Assembly (NCBI GenBank): GCA_015501055.1
Contig: JADNYV010000032.1
Coordinates: 124,001-188,000, forward strand
Length of the DNA: 64,000 bases
From: Mucidula mucida
Lineage: Eukaryota > Basidiomycota > Agaricomycetes > Agaricales > Physalacriaceae
Direction of reading: 5' to 3'
Within the stretch, counting starts at the first letter, position 1. The number at the start of each line of letters is the position of its first letter. Positions 38,641 to 51,067 of this stretch are shown in pieces. Under the pieces are notes generated by a model. It worked only from the letters and a program-made list of their open reading frames with translations. It was not told the DNA's origin and did not search any database. The translations under genes and the position numbers were made by a program.

Positions 38641-39641
38641 AGAATCGACCCCTTGAAAGATTAGTAATTCCCCAAGAGGATCGATTTGACGAGTGGATTG
38701 TTGATGGCGTAGTGGTCACTCGATTGTAGAGAAGCTATATCTTGGAAGATTGAGAGAAACAATAGACGAAGACATGATAGTTGCGTAACTCAGTAAGTGT
38801 CCAGCGTGCCCATTCCGAACCCAACACAGCTAATTTCGGCACAGATGCGCTGATAGGAGAGCGAGATACTCGTTGCAACGTATCCGACCCTTTTTCCGAA
38901 AAGATACTGAATATAGTCAAACGCTGCGCGTGCAAGCGCGCCATGGGCGGCCTATAGCTAGGTAAATGGCACTAGTGAGATAAAAGGTCGCGCGCGCTGT
39001 CCCTGGAGATTTTCGAGCTATTGATCACATAAGTTGATACTTGGGATCATCGGCTGTCTCGTGGTAATGGCGCCACCTCCATTGCTGGCCAAGGTGCCGA
39101 ACCATACACCGCCATTTCCGTACTAGTTGTAGTCCATTGCACCTTCGGTCAAGCAATTGCTGGATACAAGGGTGTGTTGTTCAGATCGCTTGCTGCCGTG
39201 CTCATGACGAAAGCCAGTACGATAAACTACTAACAGTAAAAAATCAGTAGTTCATCTTCCTTGCGCAGTTCGAGCCCAATCGTTGAATCTAGTTGACCTG
39301 TATTAGGCTAAACATGAATATAAACTCAAGAATAGTATGAAAAGGAGGTACCCGCTAGTCTTACGATTTTCATTGGGAAACACTGTCAGTCGGTTGGAAT
39401 ACGACGCGGGTGAATGTACCGTCCAGATTCGTCCCCGGGCTCTCTTAGATCACCGACGTTCAAAGAGGTGAGAAGTTCCGAAAACATTAGAAGGACAAAG
39501 GCCGTTGTTTTGACTTGTATCATGAGCTCGAACTAGTGAAAACTTGTAGTGTGTGAAGCCATTGAAAGAGACAGCTCCTCAAAGACTTCTTCAGTGTCAA
39601 GCGTTACCTAACCAAAATTCATTTCTCGGTTTGAGAAGCAT
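38641..39641. other. intergenic, decayed F-box 3' flank at left
   Basis: 38700-38870 still resembles the 3' flank found after F-box copy B (a 'gagagaaacaatag' type sequence, then 'gcccattccgaacccaacacagc'). Beyond that nothing is recognisable. Confidence 0.4.
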
Positions 39642-41593
39642 ATGAGGCTTCGGGATACGCGATCGTTGACTGGTCCCCGCGCGTGTAGCCCGGGACGGAG
39701 GAAGCCTGGAGGAAGTTGCCACGAGGTGGCTGTGAGGCTGCGAGTAACTGTGCCTGCCGACGGATTTTTGCATAATGTTTTAGTCTTGGCACTGATGGAG
39801 CTTGGCAGTACTCTTCTCCAAACGGTCAACCTGGCCGTTCCTCGACTGGCAAGCTTGTGCGCTGCACAACCTGTAATGCGACTTTCATGGGCATTTCAGA
39901 CAGCGTACTCGTCGCTACGGCAGATATCTCCATTCGCTATTCCCGCCGTCCTTTTCGCTTTCATATATAACCAGGTATATCTGTACTGGTTAGCAACAGT
40001 GGGCTTGGGTTCATGGGCTCCAGCATGGCCAGCTGGTCGGACTCGTCTGGTCTTCTTTATGGTGTCAATACCCACGTGGGGATTCGCAATGGCAGCCTGG
40101 ACGATCGCAGCTGCGGTAGGACAAAGCTTGTGGGCGAGGAAAAGAGCAGGACCCGAATACGAGGCCATTAACTTGGACCCAGAACAGAGCCGCGCACACG
40201 GGAGGTCCCCACGACGTGGATACCACCAATACAGATGGCATATCACACTCCTCGTGTATCTATCACTCTTCTTCTGTGGACTCTTCATGCTTTCAACGTA
40301 TGAGCAACCTGCGGACGTTCGCTATCGACCCGACATTTTGGCGGCGCTTAAATCACCCAAGCCCGAGGGACACGGCAACGGAGGTGAGCATATCATGGTC
40401 TCATCAAGACGCGTCTAATTCAGTTGTCCAGAGAAGGTCTTTATTGGGGCTATGTTCTACAACAATCAAAAGGTCCTTCCATACTGGAGTGATGAGATGA
40501 TCAAACTCATCAAATACCTTGGAACGGTACGCTATCCCGCACTTTTGTACATGCTTCGGCTAATGTCACACGACAGGATAACGTGTTTGTTTCTATTGTC
40601 GAGTCTAACAGCGGCGACAGCACCCCGTCTTTGTTGCAACAGCTCGAGAATCGACTAAACGCGCTCAAGGTCAAGAACCGCATTCTTATTCGCGATACAT
40701 CTATACCCCGACCGCCTACCATGGACACAGCTACACCGCGGATACAATTTCTCGCAGACGTACGAAACAAAGTGATGGAGCCATTAGTGGAAAACGGGGG
40801 TTATGACCGCGCCATTTTCAGTAACGACATTTTCATCGAGGCAGAGTCAATAGTCGAGCTCCTCAAGACGAAAGACGGCAAGTTCGACATGGCCTGCGGC
40901 ATCGATCTCTCATATTGGGGGTAAGCCCTCTTGGCCTCCTTGACAATGTCTTGATTTTGTTTTGCAGAATGTATGATGCATGGGTTGTCCGGGATAGATT
41001 AGGACGACTAGTCTCGTCTCTATGGCCGTACTTTCTCGAAGACGCCGGTATGCAGGCCGTCATGGCAGACGAACCCGCACCCGTCTTTAGTTGTTGGAAC
41101 GGAATTGTTGCGTTTCGCCCAGATCCCTTCCTGCCGGTACATTTGCGCAAATCTGGCCGCCTTTCGACTGCACCATTATCAACTCCATTACCCTCATCTC
41201 ACCCATTGTATCCCCAGGACGTCAACCTCTCCCCTGCACACATGCCCCCCCTCTCGTTCCGCCCATCTACAGAGAAGGAGTGTTTCTCTTCAGAATCATT
41301 CCTTATGCCGTACGATTTGCGACGCCAGTTCGAGATGAATGACATCTACCTGAATCCGCGAGTAATTAGCAGTTATGATTGGACGTTTTACGTGTGGTAC
41401 AAGTATGTCTTGCGACATTGGATGGTCAAGTGGTGGATAGAGAATGTCGAGAATGGTAGCCGGATGCACCTTGCGAAGATGGTTATTGGCGATGCCAAAA
41501 ACGTCTGGCGATGGGATGGAGGAGAGTGTCAGCCAGTACGTGTCATTCGTCGCAAGCGCTTCCTATTGTTAATCCTGCTTGCAGTGGTGGTAG
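39642..41593 (+). CDS. GT69 alpha-1,3-mannosyltransferase (CMT1/CAP59 family)
   Basis: Five exons join to 585 aa: 39642-40383, 40432-40526, 40577-40920, 40968-41535, 41585-41593; introns 47-50 nt. The family makes surface mannan or capsule-type linkages in the Golgi. The N-terminus has several hydrophobic segments (about residues 45-65, 95-120, 130-165, 205-225), so it is probably multi-pass or signal-anchored. The catalytic part starts at KVFIGAMFYNNQKVLPYW and contains NVFVSIVESNSGDSTP, DRAIFSNDIFIEAESIVELL, MACGIDLSYWGMYDAWVVRD and FSCWNGIVAF, all characteristic of CAP59/CMT1-like GT69 proteins. The very short last exon adds a C-terminal Trp-Trp after ECQP. The family is shared between capsulated Cryptococcus and non-capsulated basidiomycetes, so capsule formation is not implied. 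Confidence 0.88.
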
Positions 41594-41891
41594 CGCGTCG
41601 TTGTAATGTATCAATTATTTTATCGTGGATCTCACTGTCAGTGGGTCTATAAGGTGTTTCTACTACGCTGTATGTCCTAACGCAATTGCTCGCTAATCAA
41701 TAATTCGTGCAAACCTCAGATACTTATAGAAGCGCCGCCCGGCCTTGTGACCGTGACGGCAAAACGGCTGCACGGTTGATGAACAACGCAGTCTTATAAG
41801 CCTTGGCAAGAACGCTTGATAGTCAGGATGCGGCGCAAATATTCTAGGTACTTAAGGGAAGAGCGACTCTACAAGCCGCAATCTCAATAAA

Positions 41892-42598
41892 ATGCCCACC
41901 ACGGTAGTCACTATCCCAGACGGGTGATTGCCTTTTCCCATCATTGCCACGCCACGCTAACGATGTATTCAGTATAGCATGGGTCGCGCTGTCCTTGGTC
42001 TCTGTTAACGTTCTACTTATGTCCCAGATGACCACAGTGGGAAAGTACCGAAGGATTGCCAAGATCCCCTATCCACAGAGTACATCATCCGTCCTAATGA
42101 ATATATGATAGGAAGAGTTTAACGAAGTTTGCAGTGTACGCCGAGAAAGCTGAAGCTGAAGCATCTCGCGACGCTTACGTCTTCAACTGCGCTCAGCGTG
42201 CACACCAAAATACGCTGGAAAATGTTGCAGTTGTTGTCACTAGGTTAGTCCTTTGCCGTCCGCTTTCATTTCAGTCTGACACGATTATAGCACTCTCATC
42301 ACCGCCGTTAGCTATCCGCTAGTCGCCGCTTCTGGTTGTGCCCTCTGGGTATTCGGCAGGGCGCTCTATACGAGAGGTTACATCCAGGATCCAGAAGTGG
42401 TAGGTGGACTTCGTTCACAGGAAATTTGGGAATTAACACCTCAGTAGCGCAACACACATGGCGGCTATATTGGGTCATTCGGGCAAACTGGTAGGTAAGT
42501 TCTGAAAGACAGATGAGTGAGCTCACGGTTCTACAGTCGTCATGCTGGGGTCGATGATCAGTACTATACAATTACTCAAAGCACAATTTTGGCTCTAG
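41892..42598 (+). CDS. MAPEG family protein, microsomal glutathione S-transferase 3-like
   Basis: Six exons join to 153 aa: 41892-41923, 41973-42079, 42135-42243, 42291-42399, 42448-42490, 42537-42598. MAPEG proteins are four-helix, trimeric ER-membrane enzymes that use glutathione to detoxify lipid peroxides or electrophiles. The first helix (WVALSLVSVNVLLMSQMTTV) is followed by KYRRIAKIPYPQMYAEKAEA and FNCAQRAHQNTLENVAVVV. This last segment holds the conserved Arg-x-His-x-Asn-x-x-Glu MAPEG signature that contacts glutathione. Two more helices and RNTHGGYIGSFGQT come next, with a final helix. Size matches the MGST3 family (about 150 aa). The ATG at 41892 gives a short N-terminus before helix 1. 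It is convergent with the subtilase, with only 88 bp between stops. Confidence 0.9.
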
Positions 42599-42686
42599 GA
42601 TAACTTAGGAGAAAGATACATGCATGTCGATGCCTCATGCGATATATGTCCATGAACTACATACAACTCCAAGTTCCTTACGATGA

Positions 42687-45600
42687 TCACACCGCAGTCG
42701 TACGATTGACAGTCACCTCGGGAGTACTCCACACGGACCAATCACTCGTCACTGCTCTGTCTCCAAACGGCCTGAGCACTGAGAAGCGGAGAGCATACTG
42801 ACCGTTAACGATGTCACTGCCGTTAGCGAACGACCCAAGCCACCAATATTCGTGGTAAGACCATTCGGTCTCAGCGTTGCGGCTTATTTCAACCAGGGGG
42901 AATGGTACTACATCGTCCGTGGACATGGTGGCGGGATTGAAATAGCCTCCGTTCTCAGAGCCGGCATAAGTTGTCGCAGCGCCGAGATAGCCATTACTGC
43001 CAACGCTAGGAGGGTACTCCCATTGGTCTTCTGTGTATCCCGGTTCGTAAATCTGAATCGACGTCACTCACCAAGTCAAGGACAGTCTACAAGCAAGTAC
43101 TCACATCGAAGCGTATTTCCGGGGCGCCATAGCGAATCGCAACGTATATGATGGGATAGTCATAGATTGAAAGGTCAAAAGTCCACCAGGGTTTCGTGTT
43201 GATGTTGTAGCGATTCAACGTCGATACGGAGAACGGGTAGGTAGACTTGAAACTCGTATCGAAGACACCTTTCAGATCCGCGGCGAGTCCAAAGTATGGG
43301 ATACCTAGCTCGTCACCGTTACTTCCTGACACCACAATTTTTCCGCTGTAGATGGGCAATGCCGAAGCATCCAGTCCTTCCGGAGGTGAAAACTCGACGG
43401 ACACGGTGGCGGAACGTCCAGGGAGGACTGCTACATGTTTTTGGCTAAAAACAACGGAGGGAACAGCAGAAATGGGTTCAAATTCTCGCGACGAACTCAG
43501 GCGGTTATCTACCAAGTTCATCGCGTTGAATCCGGCATAAGGCAGGACAGGAAACGATTAGAAGACGGTGGAACGCCCACTATTCGTGACCAAGATTTGG
43601 TGTGTCGCTTGTAAATGAGCGGTGTAGTTAAGCTCAATCCGGTCCAAGTTTAGTGCAGTGCTGGAGTGCAGAACCTTGTGGGCATCAATCATGCCATTGC
43701 CCATCTGGACAGCTGGGGCGAAAAGGTCCTTTCTCAAATTTGTGCTGTCGTAGTACGTAGCGTGTAACCACTGTTGACAAGGCGTGTCGAGAGCGCCTAA
43801 AGAAGATAAAATCAGTGCCCAACTTTTGACAAATTTTGCTTCTATCAACCTTGGCAAAGCCAGACCCGTGCTTAGCGCGTCCCCCATGAGCACCAACGCG
43901 ACTCCGGCGATGTAGGGCGTGGCCATCGAAGTGCCACTCAAGATGGCGTAACCATCCATGTAGGTGGAGAAAATCTTTCCACCAGGAGCCGCAATTTCTG
44001 GTTTGACTGTGACAATGAGCCATCGCTACTATGAGGCAGAGAAATAACTAACGCGTTAGATCATATAGGGGACCAAGACTGCTGAAAGTACTTGGTGTTG
44101 AGCCATACGTCGGATCGTCCACGCCAACAATGTTGAGTTCATCGGGAACTTCGAAGACGACAGAAGAACCAGCTTGAAGCGCTTCAATAATCACGGCGCC
44201 AGTCTCCGCTGACACTAGTCCCGCTGCAATAGTCAAGGTCAAATTTCAGCTAGTCCTCCAAAACGTTGGTACTTACTGGTCGAGATTAAGAGCCGACGGA
44301 TGGCTGGATCAACGGTCCTTCGTCATTGTTAAACCTTTAGTCGCGTGATGATGTGAACAACTCGAAACAGAGTCTGTACTTACAGGATCAAGCTCGCGTT
44401 ATGCGCTTCCAGATTCGCCGCTTTGGTTGCAAAGGTACAAGTACCGCGCCTGAAATAAAGCTCAAGACGGGGGAATGACCCTAGTAAAAACATTGAACAC
44501 ACCGGACCATGACAACAACACCAGAGAGATCGCCAACGTCATCACTGAACGGCTCGCATGCCTCTGCGGGATCTGTTTGATTGAATGATAACACTCTGAT
44601 AGTGTAATTTCCTGCATTGAAGAAAGCATCATCTCCAGGGAAGTATCCCTTGAACGAGACACGTTAGATATCCGAGTCGTTGTTTCATGGACTTGGAGCT
44701 TACGATGAGTCTACTGGTTTCCGAGCCAGAGTCAGAAGAAATCGCGAGGTGAGATTCGTAAACCGCGACCGCTTCATTCTCGACTGAAGCTACCGCCACG
44801 ACATTCTGAGCAGATATTTGTATGAGATACTCGAAGCTGAAATGATAAGAAATACCTTTCCGGCATCGCCATTACTGGCATAAAACGCGCCTATCTCCCA
44901 GTATAAGTGATACTGAAACCAAAGATAATGTTGGTATTTACCAGCGGCGCCAGAATTGCCTGCAGCAATAGTGACCACTACACCCTTTTCGACAATGCGG
45001 GATCCCAAGTCCGCCCATCTGTCTTATCAAGATATCAGCTAGAGGAATAATTCCATAAACTTGTCGCACCGGTCACTGGAGAATCCACCTGGACCGCCAA
45101 TACTGGCAGTAATGATGTCCACGCCGTCCTCGTAGGCCAGCGTAAACGCCGCCATGAGAACGTCAGTAAAAGTACCGTCCTGCCAAGCTTTAGCTTTCAA
45201 CTCAGAAAATATGCGGGTGTTCACACTTACGTATCTACCAAACACTTTGTAGACCCTCAACTTAGCCTTCGGGGCAACACCAACGAAGCTGTATCGATCA
45301 ACATGAAGGTGAACCTAGGAACGAGTTGAAAAGACAAACTAATCCGATTCTCCAACGATGATACCAGACATATGAGTCCCATGTCCTAGTTCATCTAGCG
45401 AATCATCATCGGGAGTCGCCTCTTCATGAGGCCAATCTGATGGAACTGTGAGTGGTAGAAGATCAAAGCGTCTGAAGGGAATCGTACCACCGTCGCCGAT
45501 GAAGTCGTAACCATCGATAACTTTGTATCCGTCTCCGAATCCTCCCCCAAGCTACGTTAGTACGAAGGTAAGCTATTGGAACAAACACCGCCTATGCATT

Positions 45601-46105
45601 GGGGTAGTATACACCCGTGTCAACGACACCGACAACAGCGCCTTCACCCAGGATACCTTGCGCATGGAGTTTATCGACGCCGGTGGCGCTGTGCGATGTC
45701 CAATTCTGCGCCAACGCCTCGTCGCCTTGAGCATCTGGAATACTTGGTCCCAAGGGGACAAGTGGAACGGGCCAGGCGCCCACAACATTATCCAAGCCTA
45801 AGATAGTAGACAGATTCACGTCCTTGCTTGTGGAGAACGAAGCACCGGCAAACACATCCGATGTAAAATTGAAGTGTGGCACGACATTGCCGAGGGCGGG
45901 GGATGATTTTGCGGAACGATAGAACGATGCATGTGAGTCCTGCGCATATTGACATTTATCAATGCCTCATCGAGGCGTGCAAGAAGCGGCTACGTACAGT
46001 TGCAGCGAGTTCCACAATGAAGCGATTGCGAACGATAGTCTGGTTCGCGTTCTGAGCCAAGGCAACACCCAACGCGGGGAGAATTGCGAGCGAGGTGATC
46101 CACAT
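42687..46105 (-). CDS. secreted subtilisin-like serine protease (S8, Vpr/pyrolysin-like)
   Basis: Multi-exon gene reading from ATG 46105 to the stop at 42687. The protein begins with a signal peptide ([17 protein letters not shown]) and an I9-type propeptide ([10 protein letters not shown] ... [15 protein letters not shown]). The peptidase domain has the catalytic triad: Asp in [13 protein letters not shown] (about 45600-45625), His in [11 protein letters not shown] (about 45375-45400) and Ser in [14 protein letters not shown] (about 43910-43945). An AAGNSGAAG segment supplies the oxyanion region. A large insert around 44100-44700 is consistent with a PA (protease-associated) domain. The C-terminal 350 residues are beta-rich with an Fn3-like/DUF1034 character ([32 protein letters not shown]). 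The intron at 45552-45597 would need a GC donor. Probably acts in extracellular protein degradation. Not every exon boundary was verified. Confidence 0.88.
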
Positions 46106-46670
46106 CGTTCAGAAGAAGAAGGCCTCTTGAGCCTTGTCCAAAGTACATTCTGTCGCGTCTTATATGCTCTTCTAAAAGTACCGGCGAGCCGTCATTGAAG
46201 CTGCAAAATACGCGATTTCGCTGGAGCATAACCTGGCCTAGAGATTGAGTATCTGAAGATAACAAGATGATGGTCCTTCCGACTAGAATACGTACCTGGA
46301 CATATATCACTTGGTAGGCATGGATTGCTGCAAACTCGGAGTTTTGGACCACTATGATTTCGAGGACCTGGGTCTGTAACAATTGGGTAGAAGACCAGTA
46401 TGTAAAACATCTATGTAAGCTCATGGCGCTCAGCAGGACATTTCAGTACGCGACTGTGATGGAAGAGTTGGATGCGAATTGCTAACCACGTGGGTACCAG
46501 AGAACGGCCACCCGCTAAATGCCGAAAGATCTACAAAGTCGTTGGCGCCGTAGCCCAGTGCGTAAATCCTTGATTTTATTTTCGAAATAGTAGACCTCAT
46601 CACGTTGACTTGAACGAAGTACTTGTCGCAATAAGAATCTACAGAATTACAATGTCCAGATGTTCTATCC
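46106..46670. other. intergenic between same-strand genes
   Basis: Promoter region of the subtilase and 3' flank of the ferric reductase. Small minus-strand frames here have no motif. Confidence 0.4.
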
Positions 46671-48627
46671 CTACGAAGTAAACATCTCCGTATGAAGAGC
46701 AACACCACCAAGCTCCCTACCTCTTGCCATCGAAAGCCGAGCAACAGCATTCGACGCCTCCCTTGTCAAACTCTCCGGCCCACTTGCCACAACACCCACA
46801 CCACCACCCAAGCCCACCCAGCCCAACTTGCTCTCCTCCATCGCACTCTCCTCATCCTCATCCACATCCACATCCGCCCCAGTCACCTTCTTCCCCACCG
46901 GCGGCGTCACCAATCCCTCCAACGCCTCCCTCACAGCCGGCCGTCCCACAATAACATCGCTGTTCGCTATCCGCGGCACGGCCTCCGGATTGCACAAACA
47001 CGTCACATAAACCACAACATGCACATCCAACGTCGTCGACGCGTCCGCAACGGCGGCAATCTCCGCAAGCATCGGCGCGAACCACTCGATGCACCCAAAC
47101 GACCTCACACACCACACGAACGACACCCTCCTCGTCCGCTCGCCGTTCCTCCGCCCGCGCTTCACGCAGCGCCCCACGATGTCGTCCAACAACCCAACAG
47201 TCACCGTCGCGCCGCTCCCGCCGGCGAACAGCAACACGCTCTCGTAGTCTCCCAAATCGATGCTAGACCCCCCATATGGACCGTCGAGCATCACCTGCAC
47301 ATCCTTCTCCCCGCTCTCGCGCGCATAGACATTCACCGCCTTCGTCCAGTCGCCCCGCACGCGTGCACCGAGGGTAATGCCCTGCATGCTCAAGCACGTC
47401 GTCGCCCGCGGCGCAGACAGGATGCTCAGCGGGTGACTCTCGAAACGCGCCCGCCGATGAAGACGCGTAGCGTACATGTTGGCCCGCCTCCCACCCGCTA
47501 TCGCAGTCCTTTATACTGATGATCGTCATTTGACTGTCGATGGCGTGGAGGACCGCGTCCTTGATGCGTACACGGAACATGCGCATGACATGTCTAGTCC
47601 GTAAAATGCTAGGGGCGGGAATATCCAAGGAGAGGCATAGGGCGTGTGATAGCATACTGTTATGAAGAACGACAGAAACCCAGACACTAAAAATTAGGAT
47701 TGAGAAACACGGAAGGAGAAAAGAAACGTACTGGATTATAAAGAACGTCTCGTAGCTCCAGTTCTCACCACCCTGAATGAAGAGAGCACAATGATACAGA
47801 GGACACTAAACGCCGCTATGCCAGAAGTCTCCTTTTGTTGTCCAAGAATCGGCAGGTGCCATCGCAAGTGGTTATTGATCCAGAGCGAGCCATGAACGAG
47901 GGCGCCAGGAACATACATCGACTCGCCCAGCGGTGGATGTAATTGAGCTTTTCATATCCGTGTCCAGGTCCAAGGAGGAGTGACAACAGAGAGTTCTTGG
48001 TAGCGAACAGAAACACAACGGGGAACTGCGCCAAGCGCCATAAATCCTTTTCTCATAAGTCAGATTCAAGTCACAGTGAAATAGCGTAAACCTTACCAGC
48101 GCGATTGGAGTTCTCGCGTAACGGCGCATCGACGATGATACACACCAGCACGATGATTAAATAGACGAGGACCACAAATACTAAACAGACAGTCAGCCGC
48201 TCTTAGATTACATTCATCGTAAACTTGAACTCACTTTGACCTGCATTCATCTCGATTCCCGGAGGCGTCCACAGCGCCACAGCGCCAACAGTGCTCAACA
48301 GCCCTGCTACCCTCCTCTTACCCGTATTACTGGGTACAGTTTGCTTCTCCGATTCGCCCGGTATCGTGGTGTACGCTTTGAGGTCCTCCGACACGCCTCC
48401 AAACCACAAGAACGCGCGTTTGTTACGGATAGACCGGAACAGGTAGGGGAGCGAAAACGCGACCGCCAAAGCGAGACATGACCCCCATATTATCGTAAAC
48501 TTGCGCTGCCATTTGGGATCTTCCACATACGTGCTACTCGAGAGTTAGAAGGGTGATCACTATGTGAACATTATACTTACTTGTACTGTTGAAACTCGTC
48601 AGGAATGGCTGGGGCCGTTCCGCTCAT
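46671..48627 (-). CDS. ferric/cupric reductase transmembrane component (FRE family), several single-base frame breaks
   Basis: Plasma-membrane metalloreductase: an FAD- and NADPH-binding C-terminus passes electrons through haems to extracellular Fe(III) or Cu(II). It starts at 48627 with MSGTAPAIPDEFQQY. A first intron (about 48537-48581) leads to VEDPKWQRKFTIIWG and a helix. Further membrane segments carry NSLLSLLLGPGHGYEKLNYIHRW and VHGSLWINNHLRWH, the haem-ligand region. The FAD domain has RVRIKDAVLHAI and GWEAGQH, then ESHPLSILSAPR. The NAD part has VMLDGPYGGSSIDL, LLFAGGSGATVTVGLLDDI, and a terminal VASGPESL...GGVALHTEMF. The conserved sequence changes frame three times, each consistent with one missing base: near 47901-47906, near 47482 and near 47463. 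I cannot tell pseudogene from assembly error. It is the downstream neighbour of a Ctr copper transporter on the same strand. Confidence 0.83.
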
Positions 48628-48887
48628 CTTCAAACGCAATTGTGGACGTCGATAAAGGCAGACTCGGTCCTGTAACCTGTGGGATTCGACCAAGTAACAT
48701 GGGTGTCATTTTCCAAGCGATCACGGCAATCTCAAAGGGGCTCATACAAAAAGTTTTTTCACATCTGGATCAAATGGTGGCTGGGCCGCGCAGAATAGAC
48801 AGAGTCACAATACAGCATCAAGCGATAGGAAATACATACAGTAGTACAAAGCAGGCAGTACTACTCAAATAGTTTCGGCCAAAAGTC
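48628..48887. promoter_or_regulatory. intergenic region between Ctr stop and ferric reductase start
   Basis: 260 bp that must contain the ferric reductase promoter. It is GC-mixed with no recognised TATA; a copper- or iron-responsive site is expected on biological grounds but none could be assigned by eye. Confidence 0.3.
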
Positions 48888-49579
48888 CTAATGCCAATGC
48901 TGCCTGCCCAAGCTTGCAAACCTTCCAAACAATGTTTCTCCCACTCCAAGGCCCACGATGATCGCGATGATAAAGCCACCATTGAAGGTCCTGCCATGTC
49001 GCATGAGAAAATAAAAACGGGAGCTGTATCTAGAAATACCCACATAACTGCCAACATGAACGTGAAGCCCAAAGTCGCCTGCACTGCATGCAAGAAGCCA
49101 CGGGATATATCGTGAGAGGGAATGAAAGGTGGTGCCCGTCTCATAAAGACGGCGCTCAGGACGCCAGGCTCCTTGGGGACAGCTCCGGATTTGAGCGCCT
49201 CGATTTCTGACATCGACGCGTTGAGCTTTTCCGCGTAAGCAATCTGAGCTCTAGAACGCGCTGTGAGACAGTAATTCAAAGACGGGTGAAACTCATTACC
49301 TGCGTATCCAATGCGCCTCCATAATCGCTCGAGAAGCAGCGATCCATCTGTCGAGCAACGCAAGGAGAAAGAGTCCTATCGACGCGCCCACCATCGCTCC
49401 CGCACTCGTTGGAATCCATGCCTGGAATAACAGATAATCGCCGGGCGTGAAATGCAAGTACGGGATCATATTCCCTCCATTGAGGATGAAGAACCCATAT
49501 CCATGTCCGTAGAGCCATGTCCAGTGTGCGCCAGCACGGCAGGGATGAAGAGGAGGGCGGCGAAATTTATTGAGAACAT
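48888..49579 (-). CDS. Ctr-type copper transporter, one frame break near the N-terminus
   Basis: High-affinity Cu(I) importer of the SLC31 family: trimeric, three transmembrane helices, in the plasma or vacuolar membrane. ATG 49579 begins with a hydrophobic leader (MFSINFAALLFIPAVLA), then His- and Met-rich sequence HTGHGSTDMDMGSSSSMEG, the extracellular copper-binding part. NMIPYLHFTPGDYLLFQAW leads into TM1. After a cytosolic loop, RGFLHAVQATLGFTFMLAVMTFNGG carries TM2 with the family motif MxxxM (M-L-A-V-M), and TM3 has GLGVGETLFG. The protein ends with RQHWH, a His-containing tail of the kind that binds copper in Ctr1. Introns separate exons at about 48979-49030 and 49246-49299. Frame changes at the CCC run 49473-49475 as if one base were missing; no intron can explain it. 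It sits 260 bp upstream of a ferric/cupric reductase. Confidence 0.85.
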
Positions 49580-51067
49580 GATAGTCGTGGCGTGTGTTGC
49601 GAAGGCCAAGGAATATCTTTGAAGAAACGGTAAAGAATAAACAAGCGCAAACATGAGCTACTGCAGCGTCCTTTGACCTCTGTAGTAAGTTGGAACCGTC
49701 CAAGGAGATCAGGGGATCTCGGGCGAGTCGTAGGCAATGTTCCCGAACGAATTAGAGCAAGTAGAGAGCTTGACGAGCGCCTAGACGAGTTTGAGGGTGC
49801 GGAAGGCGTTGGACAACAAGTTCCCGAGTCATTCCCCGAGTAGTAAACAAAGCGTTCCATGCGGCATCGATGATTTGTGATGAATGGTTGCTGATAGTCC
49901 CAGGAGATGGTCGGCTGATTTGACCAGCATGGCTGCCACGTCGACCGGATTGGTGCAGGTCTGAGGCAGTGGGAGACAGATACTGGGGGCGTGGTGATTG
50001 CTTGAAGGCCTGGATGTTCGGAACGTCGAGTATAGATTAAGGCATATAGAACGATATTCTTCCAAGTTGACTATAATGAGCGGTATTCTCGTGAGACGAG
50101 GAGAATAAAGAGATAATAGCAACGCGCCGTTGATGCCGTAGGGCCCGCTCTGATGATTGTCTTGAATATCCAAAGAGAGTAAACGTCCAGCACGACAATC
50201 AAAGTAGATTCCAAGAAACTTCGCAGCGTCGTAACGGCTTCCGCCTTGTCTGCAATAGTGGCCATCAGGATGCTCATAGTCAGTTGAGTCGCCTTCATTG
50301 GTGAGGAAATGATGAGAAGAGAGGAGGAATACAAGCGGAAAGAGCGCTGGAGATGATGGACGTAACTGTCATAAACCACTCTCCATGCACGAGCCTTTTT
50401 CGCGGTGGCGTGTGAAACGAGCCTTTTCTTTCATTGGCTCGGCACAGATCCGCCGAGCGCGGCAATAGCCGAATGTCTTTGTCGCCACGCTTCGCCATTT
50501 TGCAAGTTCATGTTGCGACCAAGCTTCTTAACTCATATATTGCGCAAATTTTGGACTTCTATGCCTGGAACTTGGAAAGCCTCTTCTGAAGGACCTAGCA
50601 ACACTGAACGGTCCTGCACATATTGGTTATTAGCTGCTTCCTGGTTCTGTATATATCCCGGTTGTCGATGATGGTCGCGATAAGACCTGCGCTTTCCCGC
50701 CAAATTTTGTTCCGTCGTCCCGTGATCAAGGCTAAAAGTGGCGCAACGCTGCGCAACATCCCGTGGGTGCCAGGTGGAGCTCGCGAACCTTGCGTTGCCA
50801 TGGAGCATTTGCTCCTTCCATCCTTATTTGTGGAGCTCACAGACACCCACCCTGCCCCACCGCTCATGAATATTCTCCTAAATTTATTTCCAGAAAGTTT
50901 ATTTCGCTCCGCCAGATGAGTATAAAGAGCCTTCCTCTTGTTGGAAACGAATCAACATCTCTCTCCGCCTCCCCGCCTCTGAGATCAATTGACTTGCCCT
51001 CATCCACTCCTTCTTTACCCTCACACTCACTGTAAACCCTACACCAACACCCTACCCTCCACTCAAA
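49580..51067. other. intergenic; possible small membrane protein on minus strand
   Basis: A minus-strand frame at about 50071-50379 has two hydrophobic stretches (LESTLIVVLDVYSLWIF and a following one) and could belong to a small membrane protein, with a second frame at 49829-50173. I recognise neither and found no splice pattern linking them, so no gene is called. 50930-51067 is pyrimidine-rich and is presumably the leader of the gene at 51068. Confidence 0.4.

Noticed and set aside
46692..47519. 275-aa plus-strand ORF
   Set aside because: Antisense shadow of the ferric reductase, whose minus-strand frame carries conserved motifs. The ORF is only Pro/His/Arg-rich.
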